A program made the position numbers and the translations under genes. A DNA stretch of 64,000 nucleotides from Halomonas sp. I5-271120 (lineage in GTDB: Bacteria; Pseudomonadota; Gammaproteobacteria; Pseudomonadales; Halomonadaceae), in contig NZ_CP130701.1 in NCBI RefSeq assembly GCF_030553075.1, positions 496,001 through 560,000 of the forward strand, in the 5' to 3' direction. The notes under the pieces were generated by a model. It worked only from the letters and a program-made list of their open reading frames with translations. It did no database searches and was not told the origin of the DNA. This document shows, in pieces, positions 46,749 to 56,704 of this stretch. Each line of letters starts with the position of its first letter. Within the stretch, counting starts at the first letter, position 1.

Positions 46749-46879
46749 CGCTGAATCAATCGTCGAGCGGTTCAAGCACAAGGCGCACGGAGCACAGGAA
46801 CCGGAGCATATGCGGTATATGTGAGGATTCCGAGCACCGCGCAACGCAGTGATTGAAACGCGCAGGCATTCATTCAGTG
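46749..46879 (-). other. Structured intergenic element between pgl and eda
   Basis: A compound imperfect hairpin: outer arms 46749-46756 and 46872-46879 (8 bp, one G-U), inner GCGC/CCGCGC arms near 46783-46790 and 46837-46842, GGAA/TTCC, and an apical CATAT-N5-ATATG. It fills the gap between pgl and eda, both minus strand, with no T run. It may be a processing or stability element in the operon mRNA or a dispersed intergenic repeat. Not assigned to any known family by me. Confidence 0.5.
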
Positions 46880-46883
46880 TTTC

Positions 46884-47549
46884 CTAGGGCGCCCAGTAGA
46901 TCGCCAGCGGGCAAGCGAGGAAGGCGCGAATCGGCAGCGCTTGCACGTCATCGCCGCCCAGGGCCGCGGCCAGCTTGGAACGCTTGCCCTCGCCGTTGAG
47001 ATGTAGCACATGGCGCTTGGCCTGATGCAGCCGGTCGGCGCTCAGAGTAATCCGCGCCTGGGGCTGGCTGGGGGTACGCACCGCAACGACCGTCGCTTCG
47101 GTACTCAGCGCCAGCGGCAGTTCCTGGCTATCCGGGAACAGCGAGGCCGTGTGGCCATCGTCGCCCATGCCGAGAATGACCATGCTTGCCGGCCAGCTAA
47201 GCCCCGCCAGACGCTCGCCGACGGCCGCCGCGCCCTGCTCCGGGGTGGCATCGTCGGTGGTCAGAGGCACGAAATTGGCGGCAGCCGCTTCTGCCGTCAG
47301 CAAGTGCTCGCGCACCAGCCGGGCATTGCTGTCATCGGCGTCCTCGGCGACCCAGCGCTCGTCGGCCAGGGTCACGTCGATGCGCGACCAGGGCAGCGAC
47401 TTGGCGGCCAGAGCATGGAAGAACGGCACCGGGGTGGAACCGCCGGAGACCACCAGCAAGGCCCTGTCCTGATGTGCGAGATCGGCGCGCAGTGCTTCGG
47501 CCACGGCCTCAGCCAGCTGGTGGGCCAAATGTTCGCGACTGGTGCTCAT
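46884..47549 (-). CDS. pgl: 6-Phosphogluconolactonase
   Basis: 221 aa, DevB-type. Motifs LLVVSGGSTPVPFFHAL, VTLADERWV, SNARLVREHLL, LGMGDDGHTASLFP, and a late RITLSADRLHQAK. Hydrolyses 6-phosphogluconolactone made by Zwf. ATG 47549 with GAGG 7 nt upstream; 15 upstream in-frame codons overlap the zwf end region and are rejected. Middle gene of zwf-pgl-eda. Confidence 0.95.
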   Translation of the reverse strand: MSTSREHLAHQLAEAVAEALRADLAHQDRALLVVSGGSTPVPFFHALAAKSLPWSRIDVTLADERWVAEDADDSNARLVREHLLTAEAAAANFVPLTTDDATPEQGAAAVGERLAGLSWPASMVILGMGDDGHTASLFPDSQELPLALSTEATVVAVRTPSQPQARITLSADRLHQAKRHVLHLNGEGKRSKLAAALGGDDVQALPIRAFLACPLAIYWAP

Positions 47550-47598
47550 GTTGCATCCTCGTGCAGTTATCGTGGTGCCCCGCTCGCGGGGCACCGGG

Positions 47599-49092
47599 TC
47601 AATAGTCTTCGTACCAGCTACGGCCGTCCTGGGTGATCATGGCGATCGAGGCCACCGGCCCCCAGGACCCCGCCGGGTAGCGCCGTGGCGGCGTACCACG
47701 ATCGTCCCAGCCGGCGATCAGCTGATCGCACCAGCGCCAGGCATATTCAATCTCGTCGCGACGCACGAACAGGTACTGCTGCCCCTTCATTACCTCGAGC
47801 AGCAGACGCTCGTAGGCATCGGGAATCCGCGTCTTGGGGAAGGCGCTGTTGAAATCCAGATGCAGTGGGCCGGTGCGCAGGCGCATGCCCTTGTCGAGCC
47901 CTGCATCTTTGGTCAACACCTGCAAGGCAATGCCTTCTTCAGGCTGCAGGCGGATGACCAGCTTGTTGGCCGCCAGGCTGCGCTGGTCCGGATCGAAGAT
48001 ATAATGCGGCTGCTGGCGGAAATGAATGACGATCTGCGACAGCTTGTCCGGCAAGCGCTTGCCGGTGCGCAGATAGAACGGCACCCCTGCCCAGCGCCAG
48101 TTGGCCACTTCGGTCTTCATGGCCACGAAGGTCTCGGTATGGCTCTCGGTATTGGCACCCTCTTCCTCGAGATAGCCAGGCACCGCCTGACCGGCGCTGG
48201 TGCCGGCGGTGTACTGACCGCGCACCACGTCCCTGTCCAGTGACTCATGGGTGAAGGGTTTCAGGGCCTTGAGCACCTTGACCTTCTCGTCACGGATAGC
48301 ATCGGCGTCAAGATTCGAGGGCGGATCCATGGCCGTCAGGCAGAGCAGCTGCAGCAAGTGGTTCTGCACCATGTCGCGCAGCTGGCCTGCCTGGTCGAAG
48401 TAGCCCCAGCGCCCTTCGATACCCACTTCCTCGGCCACGGTGATTTCAACGTGGGAGATATGGTTCTGGTTCCACTGGGTGCCGAACAGCGGGTTGGCGA
48501 AACGCAGCGCGATCAGGTTCTGAACGGTTTCCTTGCCCAGGTAGTGATCGATGCGATAGATCCGCGATTCCGGGAACACTTCGCCGATGACGTCATTGAT
48601 TTCCTGAGACGAGATCAGGTCATAGCCGATCGGCTTTTCGACCACCACCCGCGACTCGTCATCGAGGCTGCCGCTGGTGTCGAGGTTGCGGCAGATGTCG
48701 CCATAGATTTTCGCCGGCACCGACAGATAGACCACCATCGGCCGTGGCGACCCCTCTCGCCAGGCGCGCACGGCCTGATAATCGTCGGGCTTGGCGAAGT
48801 CGACCTTGGCGTAGTCGATACGCTCGAGGAAGCGAGCCAGACTCTCGGCGTCCTGCTCCTTGGGCTTGACCCGTTTCTTCAGGGCCTCGGCCACCTTGTC
48901 GCGAAAGTCGCTGACATCCAGCTCGTGACGCGCCAGACCGAGCACGCGGGTATCGGCGGGCATCAGCCCTTCGCGATCAAGCTGATAAAGCGCTGGAAAC
49001 AGCTTGCGCAGGGCCAGATCGCCCAAAGCACCGAACAGGGCCAGGTCGACATCCAGGTGGCCAGTGTTCTGAGAACGGGTATCGCGGGTCAT
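47599..49092 (-). CDS. zwf: Glucose-6-phosphate 1-dehydrogenase
   Basis: 497 aa. Coenzyme-binding GALGDLA (21-27) near the N-terminus, the substrate-site RIDHYLGKE (about 180-188), VEKPIGYDL and [10 protein letters not shown]. Oxidises glucose-6-phosphate to the lactone with NADP or NAD. First gene of the operon, divergent from hexR with a 268-bp control region containing a HexR-like palindrome. GGGAG lies 6 nt upstream of ATG 49092. Confidence 0.97.
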   Translation of the reverse strand: MTRDTRSQNTGHLDVDLALFGALGDLALRKLFPALYQLDREGLMPADTRVLGLARHELDVSDFRDKVAEALKKRVKPKEQDAESLARFLERIDYAKVDFAKPDDYQAVRAWREGSPRPMVVYLSVPAKIYGDICRNLDTSGSLDDESRVVVEKPIGYDLISSQEINDVIGEVFPESRIYRIDHYLGKETVQNLIALRFANPLFGTQWNQNHISHVEITVAEEVGIEGRWGYFDQAGQLRDMVQNHLLQLLCLTAMDPPSNLDADAIRDEKVKVLKALKPFTHESLDRDVVRGQYTAGTSAGQAVPGYLEEEGANTESHTETFVAMKTEVANWRWAGVPFYLRTGKRLPDKLSQIVIHFRQQPHYIFDPDQRSLAANKLVIRLQPEEGIALQVLTKDAGLDKGMRLRTGPLHLDFNSAFPKTRIPDAYERLLLEVMKGQQYLFVRRDEIEYAWRWCDQLIAGWDDRGTPPRRYPAGSWGPVASIAMITQDGRSWYEDY

Positions 49093-49244
49093 GCCTCGCT
49101 CCCTGAAATATGGTTAACTTACGCACAAAATACGTTATTCGCGCGACAAAAAGCAATATTTATAAGTAACTTTACCACTTGCTCGGCATGGCAATGGCGT
49201 TGATTTGGCGCACACCTGCCGCTCACGCTAGCATATCCTGCATA

Positions 49245-49264
49245 ATGTAGTTAAATCACTACAT
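49245..49264. promoter_or_regulatory. HexR operator in the zwf/hexR control region
   Basis: ATGTAGTTAAATCACTACAT: perfect 7-bp inverted repeat with 6-nt spacer. Its core agrees at 13 of 15 positions with the gammaproteobacterial HexR consensus TGTARTTWAATTACA as I remember it. It lies about 96 bp before hexR and overlaps the downstream edge of a CATAAT -10-like box, consistent with repression of hexR and possibly of zwf. Confidence 0.75.
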
Positions 49265-49360
49265 GACGAGGACCGCGCCGCGGATCGCTCCGCGAGTGCG
49301 GCACAGCCTGCCCATCATGCCGCCTCGTCATGTTCGTCGCTACGGAGACTTTCCCTCAGC

Positions 49361-50227
49361 ATGGCCAGTCACGATCTGATCGCCCGCATCCGCGCTCGTC
49401 TGGACGAGCTCAATCGCTCCGAGCGCAAGGTGGCCGACGTCATCCTGCAGGACCCGGCATCTGCCACCGGCATGAGCATCGCCACCCTGGCACAAGCGGC
49501 CTCGGTCAGCGAACCGACCGTCAACCGTTTCTGCCGTAACTTCGAGGCCAAGGGTTACCCGGATTTCAAGATCAAGCTGGCACAGAGTCTGGCCGGTGGT
49601 ACACCCTACGTCAGTCGAAACGTCGAGCGCGACGACGATGCCGCCCACTACGGTGACAAGATCTTCGGCGCCACCATCGCCGCCCTCGACGAGGCCCGCC
49701 GCGAGCTGGATGCCAAGCGCGTCGAGCGAGCCGTCGATTACCTGATTCAGGCCAAGCAGATTCACTTCTTCGGCCTCGGGGCCTCGGGGCCGGTGGCCCA
49801 GGATGCCCAGCACAAGTTCTTTCGCTTCAACCTGCCGGTGATGGCCTACGAGGACGTGCTGATGCAGCGCATGGTCGCCGCCTCCTGCCATACCGGCGAC
49901 GTGGTGGTGATCATCTCCTATACCGGACGTACCCGAGAGCTGGTCGAGATCGCCCGGCTGGCCCGTGACAACAGCGCCGTGGTGCTGGGTATCACCGCCC
50001 CTGACTCGCCGCTGGCCAGGGAATGCACCGAGACCCTTGAGGTCACGACGCCAGAAGATACCGATGTCTACATGCCGATGACCTCGCGCATGATCCACCT
50101 GGCACTGATCGACGTGCTGGCCACCGGCGTGACCCTGCGCCGCGGCGAGGATTTCCTCGACCACCTGAAGAAGATCAAGGAAAGCCTGCAGCCGACCCGC
50201 TTCCCGACCGATTCGGATGCATCCTGA
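49361..50227 (+). CDS. hexR: Transcriptional regulator HexR (RpiR family)
   Basis: 288 aa. N-terminal RpiR-type helix-turn-helix (about 1-77; [19 protein letters not shown]) and a C-terminal sugar-phosphate SIS domain (about 120-265; [33 protein letters not shown]). In other gammaproteobacteria HexR represses zwf, edd, glk, gap and related genes and is released by KDPG. Its placement opposite zwf and the palindrome between them fit exactly. Confidence 0.96.
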   Translation: MASHDLIARIRARLDELNRSERKVADVILQDPASATGMSIATLAQAASVSEPTVNRFCRNFEAKGYPDFKIKLAQSLAGGTPYVSRNVERDDDAAHYGDKIFGATIAALDEARRELDAKRVERAVDYLIQAKQIHFFGLGASGPVAQDAQHKFFRFNLPVMAYEDVLMQRMVAASCHTGDVVVIISYTGRTRELVEIARLARDNSAVVLGITAPDSPLARECTETLEVTTPEDTDVYMPMTSRMIHLALIDVLATGVTLRRGEDFLDHLKKIKESLQPTRFPTDSDAS

Positions 50228-50354
50228 GGGCTGCACGGAACGCCTGCAGTAGCCGAGGGCAGCTGTCGGTCACCTGCTGCGTTACACTGACGGCCCTCCC
50301 GCATACAGAAGCAAGAGAACGCCCGATGAACTACGCCGCGCCCCGGAAGAGATC

Positions 50355-51110
50355 ATGAACGCCAGAGTGCTCGCCCTGCTGCTGCCTCTGGTGCTTGCAA
50401 GCCTGCCGGCTCATGCCTTCGATCTCGATGAACTGGAGACACGTCTGGCCACTCCCGAACGGATGCAAGGCCACTTTCGCCAACTCCACTGGCTGGCCGA
50501 ACGAGAAGTCCGCCTGCACAGCCAAGGCCGCTTCCTGTATCAGCGTGACCGACAGCTGATCTGGCTCTTCGAGTCGCCCAGTCGTCAGGTACTGAGCTTC
50601 ACGCCGGGCCAGGTGGCATATGGGCCAACTGCCGACGCAAACGACGTAGAAACCGACATCGAGGCACTGTTACCCGAGCGCGAGACCTTTCAGCGCCACA
50701 TGGTCGATCTAATCGGCGGGCACTTTTCAGCGCTCGATGAGGACTACCGGCTCGACCTTTCCGGTGACAGCGACGCATGGCAAGTATCGCTTCACCCTAG
50801 GGCTTTGGGCCTGGAGCTGCCGCTGACAACCCTGACCCTTTCTGGCGGCGAGCGAATCGAGCGCCTGGACATGGCCATCGCCAATGGCGACACCCTCACC
50901 ATCCAGCTGACTGATAGCGAAGAAGTGATCAACGAGAGCCTGGTGCCCTGGCTGGTGAACTGGCTGACCGGCGAGCCCCTGGCAACGGGGCAAACGCCCG
51001 CCTCGGAACCCCTGGAGGATACCGCGACCGGTTCGGCAATGGAGCAGGAGCACAAGGCGGGGAGCGAAGAAGACGCTCCCCGGAAGGGTGAGACGTCGCT
51101 CAGCCCTTGA
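50355..51110 (+). CDS. LolA-related outer-membrane lipoprotein carrier-like protein
   Basis: 251 aa. Signal peptide ends PAHA before FDLDELE. The body has the LolA-like features [26 protein letters not shown] and [11 protein letters not shown], then a loosely conserved beta-rich half. The C-terminal 45 residues are acidic and low-complexity. LolA-related proteins of this group are thought to shuttle lipids or lipoproteins in the periplasm; they often accompany envelope lipid genes, but none is adjacent. A 10-codon mini-ORF (50326-50358) overlaps its start. Its 3' end overlaps ridA by 11 bp. Confidence 0.75.
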   Translation: MNARVLALLLPLVLASLPAHAFDLDELETRLATPERMQGHFRQLHWLAEREVRLHSQGRFLYQRDRQLIWLFESPSRQVLSFTPGQVAYGPTADANDVETDIEALLPERETFQRHMVDLIGGHFSALDEDYRLDLSGDSDAWQVSLHPRALGLELPLTTLTLSGGERIERLDMAIANGDTLTIQLTDSEEVINESLVPWLVNWLTGEPLATGQTPASEPLEDTATGSAMEQEHKAGSEEDAPRKGETSLSP

Positions 51111-51459
51111 TGGCGCAGGTAACGGTGATCTCGACCTTGAGCTCATCGGCTGGCATCGGTGCGGTGATGCAAGTCCGCGCCGGGGCATGCCCTTCGGGCA
51201 CCCAGGCGTCCCAGACCTCGTTCATGGCGGCAAAATCGTGGCCTTCCTTGAGATAAATGGTCGCCGAGAGCAGGTGCTCGCGGTTGGAACCGACTTCCTC
51301 GAGCAGCGCTTCGACACGCTCTAGCATGCTGCGGGTCTGCTCGGCGATATCGCCGTGACGTGCTTCGGGGCCGGCCACCTGGCCACACAGATAGCCCACT
51401 CCGTTGTGGATCACGGCGCGGCTCATGCGTGCCTTGGTATCATGTCGAACGATGGTCAT
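51100..51459 (-). CDS. ridA: RidA/YjgF/YER057c-family protein (reactive enamine/imine deaminase)
   Basis: 119 aa. RidA fold with [44 protein letters not shown] and the ligand-contacting [18 protein letters not shown], where the Arg binds the substrate carboxylate. Removes 2-aminoacrylate-type intermediates of PLP enzymes. Some subfamily members have lost this activity, so the precise member is not certain. ATG 51459 chosen by the conserved start; an extension to 51531 lies in the divergent promoter region. Confidence 0.88.
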   Translation of the reverse strand: MTIVRHDTKARMSRAVIHNGVGYLCGQVAGPEARHGDIAEQTRSMLERVEALLEEVGSNREHLLSATIYLKEGHDFAAMNEVWDAWVPEGHAPARTCITAPMPADELKVEITVTCAIKG

Positions 51460-51591
51460 GAGTGTCTCGCTGCTTGAGTGAGTGGCAAATCCAAACGGCA
51501 TCCTAATACAGCGCAACAGGGCGGAAAACACTTTACTTCAGCACGGCCCTGCGACGCGGCGCCGTGCCAGCCGATAGGGACGTTGGCCATT

Positions 51592-52785
51592 ATGGCGGGA
51601 TATCGAGACTTGCTGCGTCATCATCGCGGCTTACTGTCCATCGCCTTTCTGGCGATGTTCTCATCAAGCTTCGGGCAGAGCTTCTTCGTCGGGCTCTTCC
51701 AGGCGCCCATCAGTGATCGACTAGGCCTAACGGCCGGCGAATTCGGCAGTGCCTATGCACTGGTCACGCTGTTCGCGGGCTTCGCCATGCTGAGACTGGG
51801 CCCAAGCATCGACTGGATCCCGCCGCGCCGCTTCGCCATTCTCGTGCTGGCGAGCCTGGCACTTGGCGTTACGCTGCTCACCCTCGCTCCCTGGTGGCTC
51901 CTGGGCCTGCTGGGCCTGGGTCTGGTGCGCCTATGCGGCCAGGGCATGATGACTCACCTGGGCAACACCCTGGCCGGTCGCGAATTCGTGGCCGAGCGCG
52001 GGCGCGCGCTAGGGCTGATCAGCCTGGGAGTAATGCTGGGTGAGAGTGCCCTGCCACCGCTGATCGCCATGCTGCTGGTATGGTTCGGCTGGCGGGAGCT
52101 GTGGTGGCTGTTTGGCCTGGTACTTGCCACCCTGTGGCTGCCGCTGCTCTTGCGCGGTCCCTGGCCGCAGGCGCCGGGCATGCGGCCGGCCTCTCACGAG
52201 GGCCGCCAAGGACCGCGCCCGTTCCGCGAGACGCGTTTCTGGCGGCTGCTGCCATTGCTGATGACCCTGCCGGTCTCGATGACCGGCCTGTTCATCTACC
52301 AGGCGCGCATGACCGAAGATCTCGGCAGCACCCTGGCGACCTATGCCCTGGCGTTGACCGGCATGGGGCTCGCCAAGCTGCCTGGCGCCCTGCTGGGTGG
52401 ACGCCTGGTCGATCATATCGGTCCCATGCTACTGGCCCGCCTCTACCTGCTGCCATTCGCTATCGCGCTACTGCTGGCCATGCTGATAGGGGGCGATCTC
52501 GGGGTATGGGCGCTGATGGTCGGCGGAGGCCTGGCGATGGGCACTCAGGAGCCGATCGCCACCAGCCTGCTGGTCAGGATATGGGGCAGCGAACACCTGG
52601 GCACGGTCCGCTCGACGCTGAGTGCCGCCATGGTGTTTTCCACCGGCATCGCCCCGGCCCTGCTGGGCATCGCGCTGGACGCCGGCATCACTTTCGAGGG
52701 CGTACTGGGTGGCATGCTGGTCCTGCTGATAGTCGGCTGGTGGCTGGCTCAGGGCGCCCTTCCGGCAGATGCCGACACGCCCTGA
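51592..52785 (+). CDS. Major facilitator superfamily transporter
   Basis: 397 aa with 12 predicted helices; RLGPSIDWIPPRRFAI is the typical loop between helices 2 and 3, and GRLVDHIGPMLLARLYL the equivalent in the second half. Substrate unknown. The ATG at 51592 fits; upstream codons to 51478 form no conserved part. Divergent from ridA and convergent with the Usp gene. Nothing in the context points to a substrate. Confidence 0.85.
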   Translation: MAGYRDLLRHHRGLLSIAFLAMFSSSFGQSFFVGLFQAPISDRLGLTAGEFGSAYALVTLFAGFAMLRLGPSIDWIPPRRFAILVLASLALGVTLLTLAPWWLLGLLGLGLVRLCGQGMMTHLGNTLAGREFVAERGRALGLISLGVMLGESALPPLIAMLLVWFGWRELWWLFGLVLATLWLPLLLRGPWPQAPGMRPASHEGRQGPRPFRETRFWRLLPLLMTLPVSMTGLFIYQARMTEDLGSTLATYALALTGMGLAKLPGALLGGRLVDHIGPMLLARLYLLPFAIALLLAMLIGGDLGVWALMVGGGLAMGTQEPIATSLLVRIWGSEHLGTVRSTLSAAMVFSTGIAPALLGIALDAGITFEGVLGGMLVLLIVGWWLAQGALPADADTP

Positions 52786-52808
52786 GATCCTCGTTCAGCC
52801 GAACACCG

Positions 52809-53663
52809 TTAGCGCAACAGCAGCACCGGCAGGCTGGCCCGGCGCAGCATGGTGGTAGTCGTGCTACCCACCAGCAGGTGGCGCACCCGCGAGTGGCCAT
52901 AGGCGCCCATCACCAGCATATCGATGTCATGCTCTTCGGCGTAGCCTCGCAGGCTCGCTTCCACCTCACCGGCGCGGATCTCGCCGTGGGCTTCGAAGCC
53001 GGCGTCCGTGAGGGTCTTCAAGGCCCAGTCGAGCTGCGAGCGCACATCGGCCACCTCGGCTCCGACCATCACCACATGACAGTCGATTCCCTTGAACAGC
53101 GGGCTCTGGGCGATCATTTCGACGCCCTTGCGGGTGGTCTTGCTGCCGTCAAAGGCAATCATCACTCGCTTGGGGGCGCGAAACTCATCGGGCACCATCA
53201 GAATCGGACGATGCAGGCTGCGCACCACTCGCTCGAGGTTGGACCCCAGGTGCTCGGGCGCCTGATGAGCGGCTTCGCCACGCTTGCCAATTACCAGCAA
53301 GCGGATGTCGTTCTCGAGTTCGGTCAGGGTCTCGACCAGCTCGCCGTTGCGCTGGCGTGAGGAAGGCTCCGTCACGCCATCTTCGATGGCACGGGCCTTG
53401 GCGGCATCGAGCGTCACACGGCCGTGCTCCTGAGCCAGCCGCGCTCGCTGTTCATCCAGTGTCGTGAGTTCCTCGAGCAGGTGCTCCCGGGAGCCCAGTC
53501 CGATGTTGCCGGTCAGGTTGGCTTCGGCCACCTGTGGGTGGTTGTCGACCACATGCAGGAAGGTCAGTGGCGCAGCCATGGCAAGGCTCGCCCAGGCAGC
53601 GTAATCGCATACGCCGGTGGAGAAGTGAGAGCCGTCGATGGCTGCCATCACTTGATCGGTCAT
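52809..53663 (-). CDS. Tandem-domain universal stress protein (UspA/UspE-type)
   Basis: 284 aa made of two Usp domains (about 1-148 and 150-284). The ATP-binding G-2x-G-9x-G-S pattern is intact in the second (GAYGHSRVRHLLVGSTTTTML, quoted in part as GAYGHSRVRHLLVGST) and recognisable in the first (GKRGEAAHQAPEHLGS). Cytoplasmic. The gene follows the SulP transporter 125 bp downstream on the same strand, a pairing common among halophiles, so the Usp may modulate the transporter (by analogy with TeaD and the ectoine TRAP system; inference). Confidence 0.88.
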   Translation of the reverse strand: MTDQVMAAIDGSHFSTGVCDYAAWASLAMAAPLTFLHVVDNHPQVAEANLTGNIGLGSREHLLEELTTLDEQRARLAQEHGRVTLDAAKARAIEDGVTEPSSRQRNGELVETLTELENDIRLLVIGKRGEAAHQAPEHLGSNLERVVRSLHRPILMVPDEFRAPKRVMIAFDGSKTTRKGVEMIAQSPLFKGIDCHVVMVGAEVADVRSQLDWALKTLTDAGFEAHGEIRAGEVEASLRGYAEEHDIDMLVMGAYGHSRVRHLLVGSTTTTMLRRASLPVLLLR

Positions 53664-53751
53664 GGTGCAGGTCCTTGGCAGGTGGGTGGCGTCTCTGCTG
53701 TTGCCGTTCCAGGTTTTCTTCTTTCCTGGTTTATCGCCTTTCTACCGCAAT

Positions 53752-53777
53752 GCGCCGGCGCTGAATAGCACCGGCGC
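53752..53777 (-). other. GC-rich hairpin between sulP and usp
   Basis: A 10-bp stem with one G-U position (53752-53761 with 53768-53777), 6-nt loop. No T run follows on the minus strand, so it may attenuate or stabilise rather than terminate between the transporter and Usp genes. Confidence 0.5.
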
Positions 53778-53787
53778 GCTTCGCGGC

Positions 53788-55278
53788 TCAGTGGCCGCCC
53801 ATCAGCTTGTCCACGGCGTCCGGCTTGTCGTGGACCGCGAAGCGGTCGACGATGGTCGCACTGGCTTCGTTGAGGCCAATCACCTCGACCTCGGTGCCTT
53901 CACGGCGGAACTTGAGCACCGCCTTGTCCAGCGCTTCGACGGCCGTGATATCCCAGAAATGCGCCCGGGACAGGTCGATCACCACTCGCTCGACGCTTTC
54001 CTTGAAGTCGAAGGCATCCATGAAGCGCTCGCCGGAGGCGAAGAACACCTGCCCGACGACCTGATAACGACGACCGCGGCCATCTTCGGTGGCCTCGGTA
54101 CCGATGTAGAGAATGTTGCCGACCTTGTTGGCGAAGAACAGCGAGGCCAGCAGCACGCCGACAAAGACACCCATCGCCAGGTTATGAGTGCTGACGGTCA
54201 CCACCACGGTCGTCAGCATCACGATATTGGTGCTCAGCGGATGCTTCTTCAGATCACGGATCGAGGTCCAACTGAAGGTACCGATGGAGACCATGATCAT
54301 CACGGCCACCAGCGCCGCCATGGGAATCTGGGAGACCCAATCGGACAGGAAGACGACCATCATCAGCAGCACCACGCCGGCGACCAGCGTCGACAGGCGC
54401 CCACGCCCGCCGGATTTGATGTTGATCACCGACTGACCGATCATCGCGCAGCCCGCCATGCCGCCGAGCAGGCCGGCACCAATGTTGGCGATACCCTGGC
54501 CCTTGCACTCGCGGTTCTTGTTGGAAGGCGTATCGGTCAGGTCGTCGACGATGGTGGCGGTCATCATCGATTCCAGCAGGCCCACCACGGTCAGCATCAC
54601 CGAGTAGGGCAGGATGATCCAGAGCGTCTCGAGGTTCAGCGGCACTTCCGGCCACAGGAACACCGGCAGGGTATCCGGCAGATCCCCCATGTCACCGACG
54701 GTGCGAATATCCATGCCCGAGACCATATACACCACGGTCAGCACCAGGATGCAGACCAGCGGAGACGGCAGGGTCTTGCCGATCACCGGGATCAGCGGGA
54801 ACAGGTAGATAATGCCGAGCCCCGCGGCCGTCATGGCGTAGACATGCCAGGTCACGTCGGTGAGCTCAGGCAGCTGCGCCATGAAGATCAGGATCGCCAG
54901 GGCGTTGACGAAGCCGGTGACCACCGAACGCGACACGAAGCGCATCAGATCGGCGAGCCGTAAATAGCCGGCCACGATCTGCAGCACCCCGGTCAGCAGG
55001 GTCGCCGCCAGCAGGTACTCAAGGCCATGCTCCTTGACCAGCGTCACCATCAGCAGCGCCATGGCGCCAGTCGCCGCCGAGATCATGCCCGGCCGACCGC
55101 CGGTGAAGGCGATGATCACGGCAATACAGAAGGAGGCGTAGAGGCCGACCTTGGGGTCGACGCCGGCAATGATCGAGAAGGCAATGGCCTCCGGAATCAG
55201 CGCCAGCGCCACCACGATTCCCGATAGCGAATCGCCCTTGATGTTGGAAAACCAGTCTTGCTTGATTGATCGGATCAT
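53788..55278 (-). CDS. SulP-family anion transporter with STAS domain
   Basis: About 496 aa. N-terminal SulP signature region [22 protein letters not shown] followed by ten or more helices, and a cytoplasmic STAS domain (about 400-490; [20 protein letters not shown]). SulP proteins carry sulfate, bicarbonate or other anions; this branch is often annotated as a bicarbonate or sulfate transporter, and the ion cannot be read. ATG 55278 (MIRSIKQDW) matches homologues; 55302 would add eight residues without a ribosome site. A 560-bp upstream region contains two strong hairpins. Confidence 0.88.
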   Translation of the reverse strand: MIRSIKQDWFSNIKGDSLSGIVVALALIPEAIAFSIIAGVDPKVGLYASFCIAVIIAFTGGRPGMISAATGAMALLMVTLVKEHGLEYLLAATLLTGVLQIVAGYLRLADLMRFVSRSVVTGFVNALAILIFMAQLPELTDVTWHVYAMTAAGLGIIYLFPLIPVIGKTLPSPLVCILVLTVVYMVSGMDIRTVGDMGDLPDTLPVFLWPEVPLNLETLWIILPYSVMLTVVGLLESMMTATIVDDLTDTPSNKNRECKGQGIANIGAGLLGGMAGCAMIGQSVINIKSGGRGRLSTLVAGVVLLMMVVFLSDWVSQIPMAALVAVMIMVSIGTFSWTSIRDLKKHPLSTNIVMLTTVVVTVSTHNLAMGVFVGVLLASLFFANKVGNILYIGTEATEDGRGRRYQVVGQVFFASGERFMDAFDFKESVERVVIDLSRAHFWDITAVEALDKAVLKFRREGTEVEVIGLNEASATIVDRFAVHDKPDAVDKLMGGH

Positions 55279-55839
55279 TCTGCGGTCCAGTCGTGGGTCC
55301 ATGTCATGCCCGAAGGCGCGAAGCGCGTGGCGCGCGGTGGCGTCGAAATATGGGAGCCGCCTGAAGCGCGACGCTAAGCTCGGCCTGCCAGCAAAGGCAG
55401 GCCGGAGACGCGGCGGAGCGTGTCGCTAATCAGCACGCTTGGCGTCAGGATGACGCCAAGCGATGACGCTGCCATGAAGACAGCGACAGGATGGGAAAGG
55501 GAACGCTAGGGCGGGGTGCTGCCAGTGGCTGGCAGGCTATGCCAAGTAGTAACTATCGTATCTGCTGTCACAGTGAATCATCCCGTCACTCGCAGGCAAG
55601 GACCGTCACGGCGACCCTCGACCCTGGTGTTATCAACGTCTGTTTTGACAAGCGGCGGATTCTACCAGCTGACTGCGCGACCTGCACCCTAGGAGAAGTG
55701 ACGACCTGGGCTAACGTGACAGCCGAGGGGCTCGCCACACCGGCCGCTTAGCTCACGGTTGACTCAACACTTACTCAATACCTACTCAACACTTGCTCAA
55801 AATTTTGCCCGCCACTCACTGACTGCCGACCTCGCTTGT
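55279..55839. other. Intergenic region upstream of sulP with two strong hairpins and a short tandem repeat
   Basis: No gene is supported. Features on reading: a 9-bp hairpin at 55381-55404, a perfect 12-bp hairpin at 55436-55462 (3-nt loop), and an 11-bp tandem repeat of ACTCAACACTT type at about 55761-55803. Hairpins lie in the probable sulP leader (minus strand). Reading frames here are short and lack conserved features. Confidence 0.5.
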
Positions 55840-56619
55840 TTAGTCGGACCGGGGCGGTGCCGGGGGCTTCCGGTACTCACCCATGTCCCGGAAGGCCTGC
55901 ATGACATCCATGGGCAGCGGGAAGAAGATGGTCGAGGCATTCTTGTTGCTCATGTCGCTCATGGTCTGCAGGTAGCGCAGTTGCAACGCTGCCGAGTTTT
56001 CAGACATCACATTGGCGGCTTCGACCAGTTTCTTCGAGGCCTGCAGCTCGCCCTCGGCATGGATGACCTTGGCGCGCCGTTCGCGCTCCGCCTCAGCCTG
56101 GCGGGCGATGGCGCGGATCATGCTCTCGTCGAGATCCACGTGCTTGATCTCGACGTTGGCGACCTTGATGCCCCACCCCTCGGCGGAGCTGTCGATGATC
56201 TCCTGAATGTCCTTATTGAGCTTGTCGCGCTCGGAAAGCATTTCGTCGAGTTCGTGCTTGCCAAGCACCGAGCGCAGGGTGGTCTGGGCCAGCTGGCTGG
56301 TGGCATTGACATAGTGCTCGACCTGGATGATGGCCTTCTCCGGATCGACTACCCGGAAGTACAGCACCGCATTGACCCTGACGGTGACGTTGTCCTGAGA
56401 AATCACGTCCTGCTCCGGCACATCCATGGTGATCAACCGGAGATCGACCACCTGCATCCGCTGGACAGCGGGGATAATGAATAACAGCCCCGGCCCCATG
56501 ACCCGTTGGAAGCGCCCCAGGAAGAACACCACACCACGCTTGTATTCCGGCAGGATGCGAATCGATGCCGCCAGCAGCATGATCAGCAGCACCACCGGCA
56601 CTAGATAGGAAATCCACAT
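55840..56619 (-). CDS. Slipin (stomatin/prohibitin/SPFH-domain) membrane protein
   Basis: 259 aa. N-terminal hairpin-type membrane segment (about 3-20), SPFH domain ([20 protein letters not shown], then [20 protein letters not shown]), and a coiled C-terminal helix ([18 protein letters not shown]). Strong RBS AAGGAGG 8 nt before ATG 56619. The gene immediately follows nfeD, the classical NfeD-slipin operon; such pairs are thought to make membrane-associated protease or quality-control complexes. Terminator not obvious downstream. Confidence 0.92.
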   Translation of the reverse strand: MWISYLVPVVLLIMLLAASIRILPEYKRGVVFFLGRFQRVMGPGLLFIIPAVQRMQVVDLRLITMDVPEQDVISQDNVTVRVNAVLYFRVVDPEKAIIQVEHYVNATSQLAQTTLRSVLGKHELDEMLSERDKLNKDIQEIIDSSAEGWGIKVANVEIKHVDLDESMIRAIARQAEAERERRAKVIHAEGELQASKKLVEAANVMSENSAALQLRYLQTMSDMSNKNASTIFFPLPMDVMQAFRDMGEYRKPPAPPRSD

Positions 56620-56704
56620 GGCTCACACCTCCTTGGATGAAACCGGCCGCAATGGCTCGGCTCCATCTGATAAATGCCCAGGCTCGCCGTCCCTGAGACG
56701 ACAC

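Noticed and set aside
52080..53360. 426-codon open frame crossing the MFS gene end and the Usp gene
   Set aside because: It spans two convergent real genes in the wrong frame, and has no recognisable domain.
53662..54963. 433-codon open frame on the plus strand opposite sulP
   Set aside because: It is antisense to a clearly conserved SulP gene and its product is His/Asp/Gln/Arg-rich without any known motif, as expected for a mirror frame in high-GC DNA.
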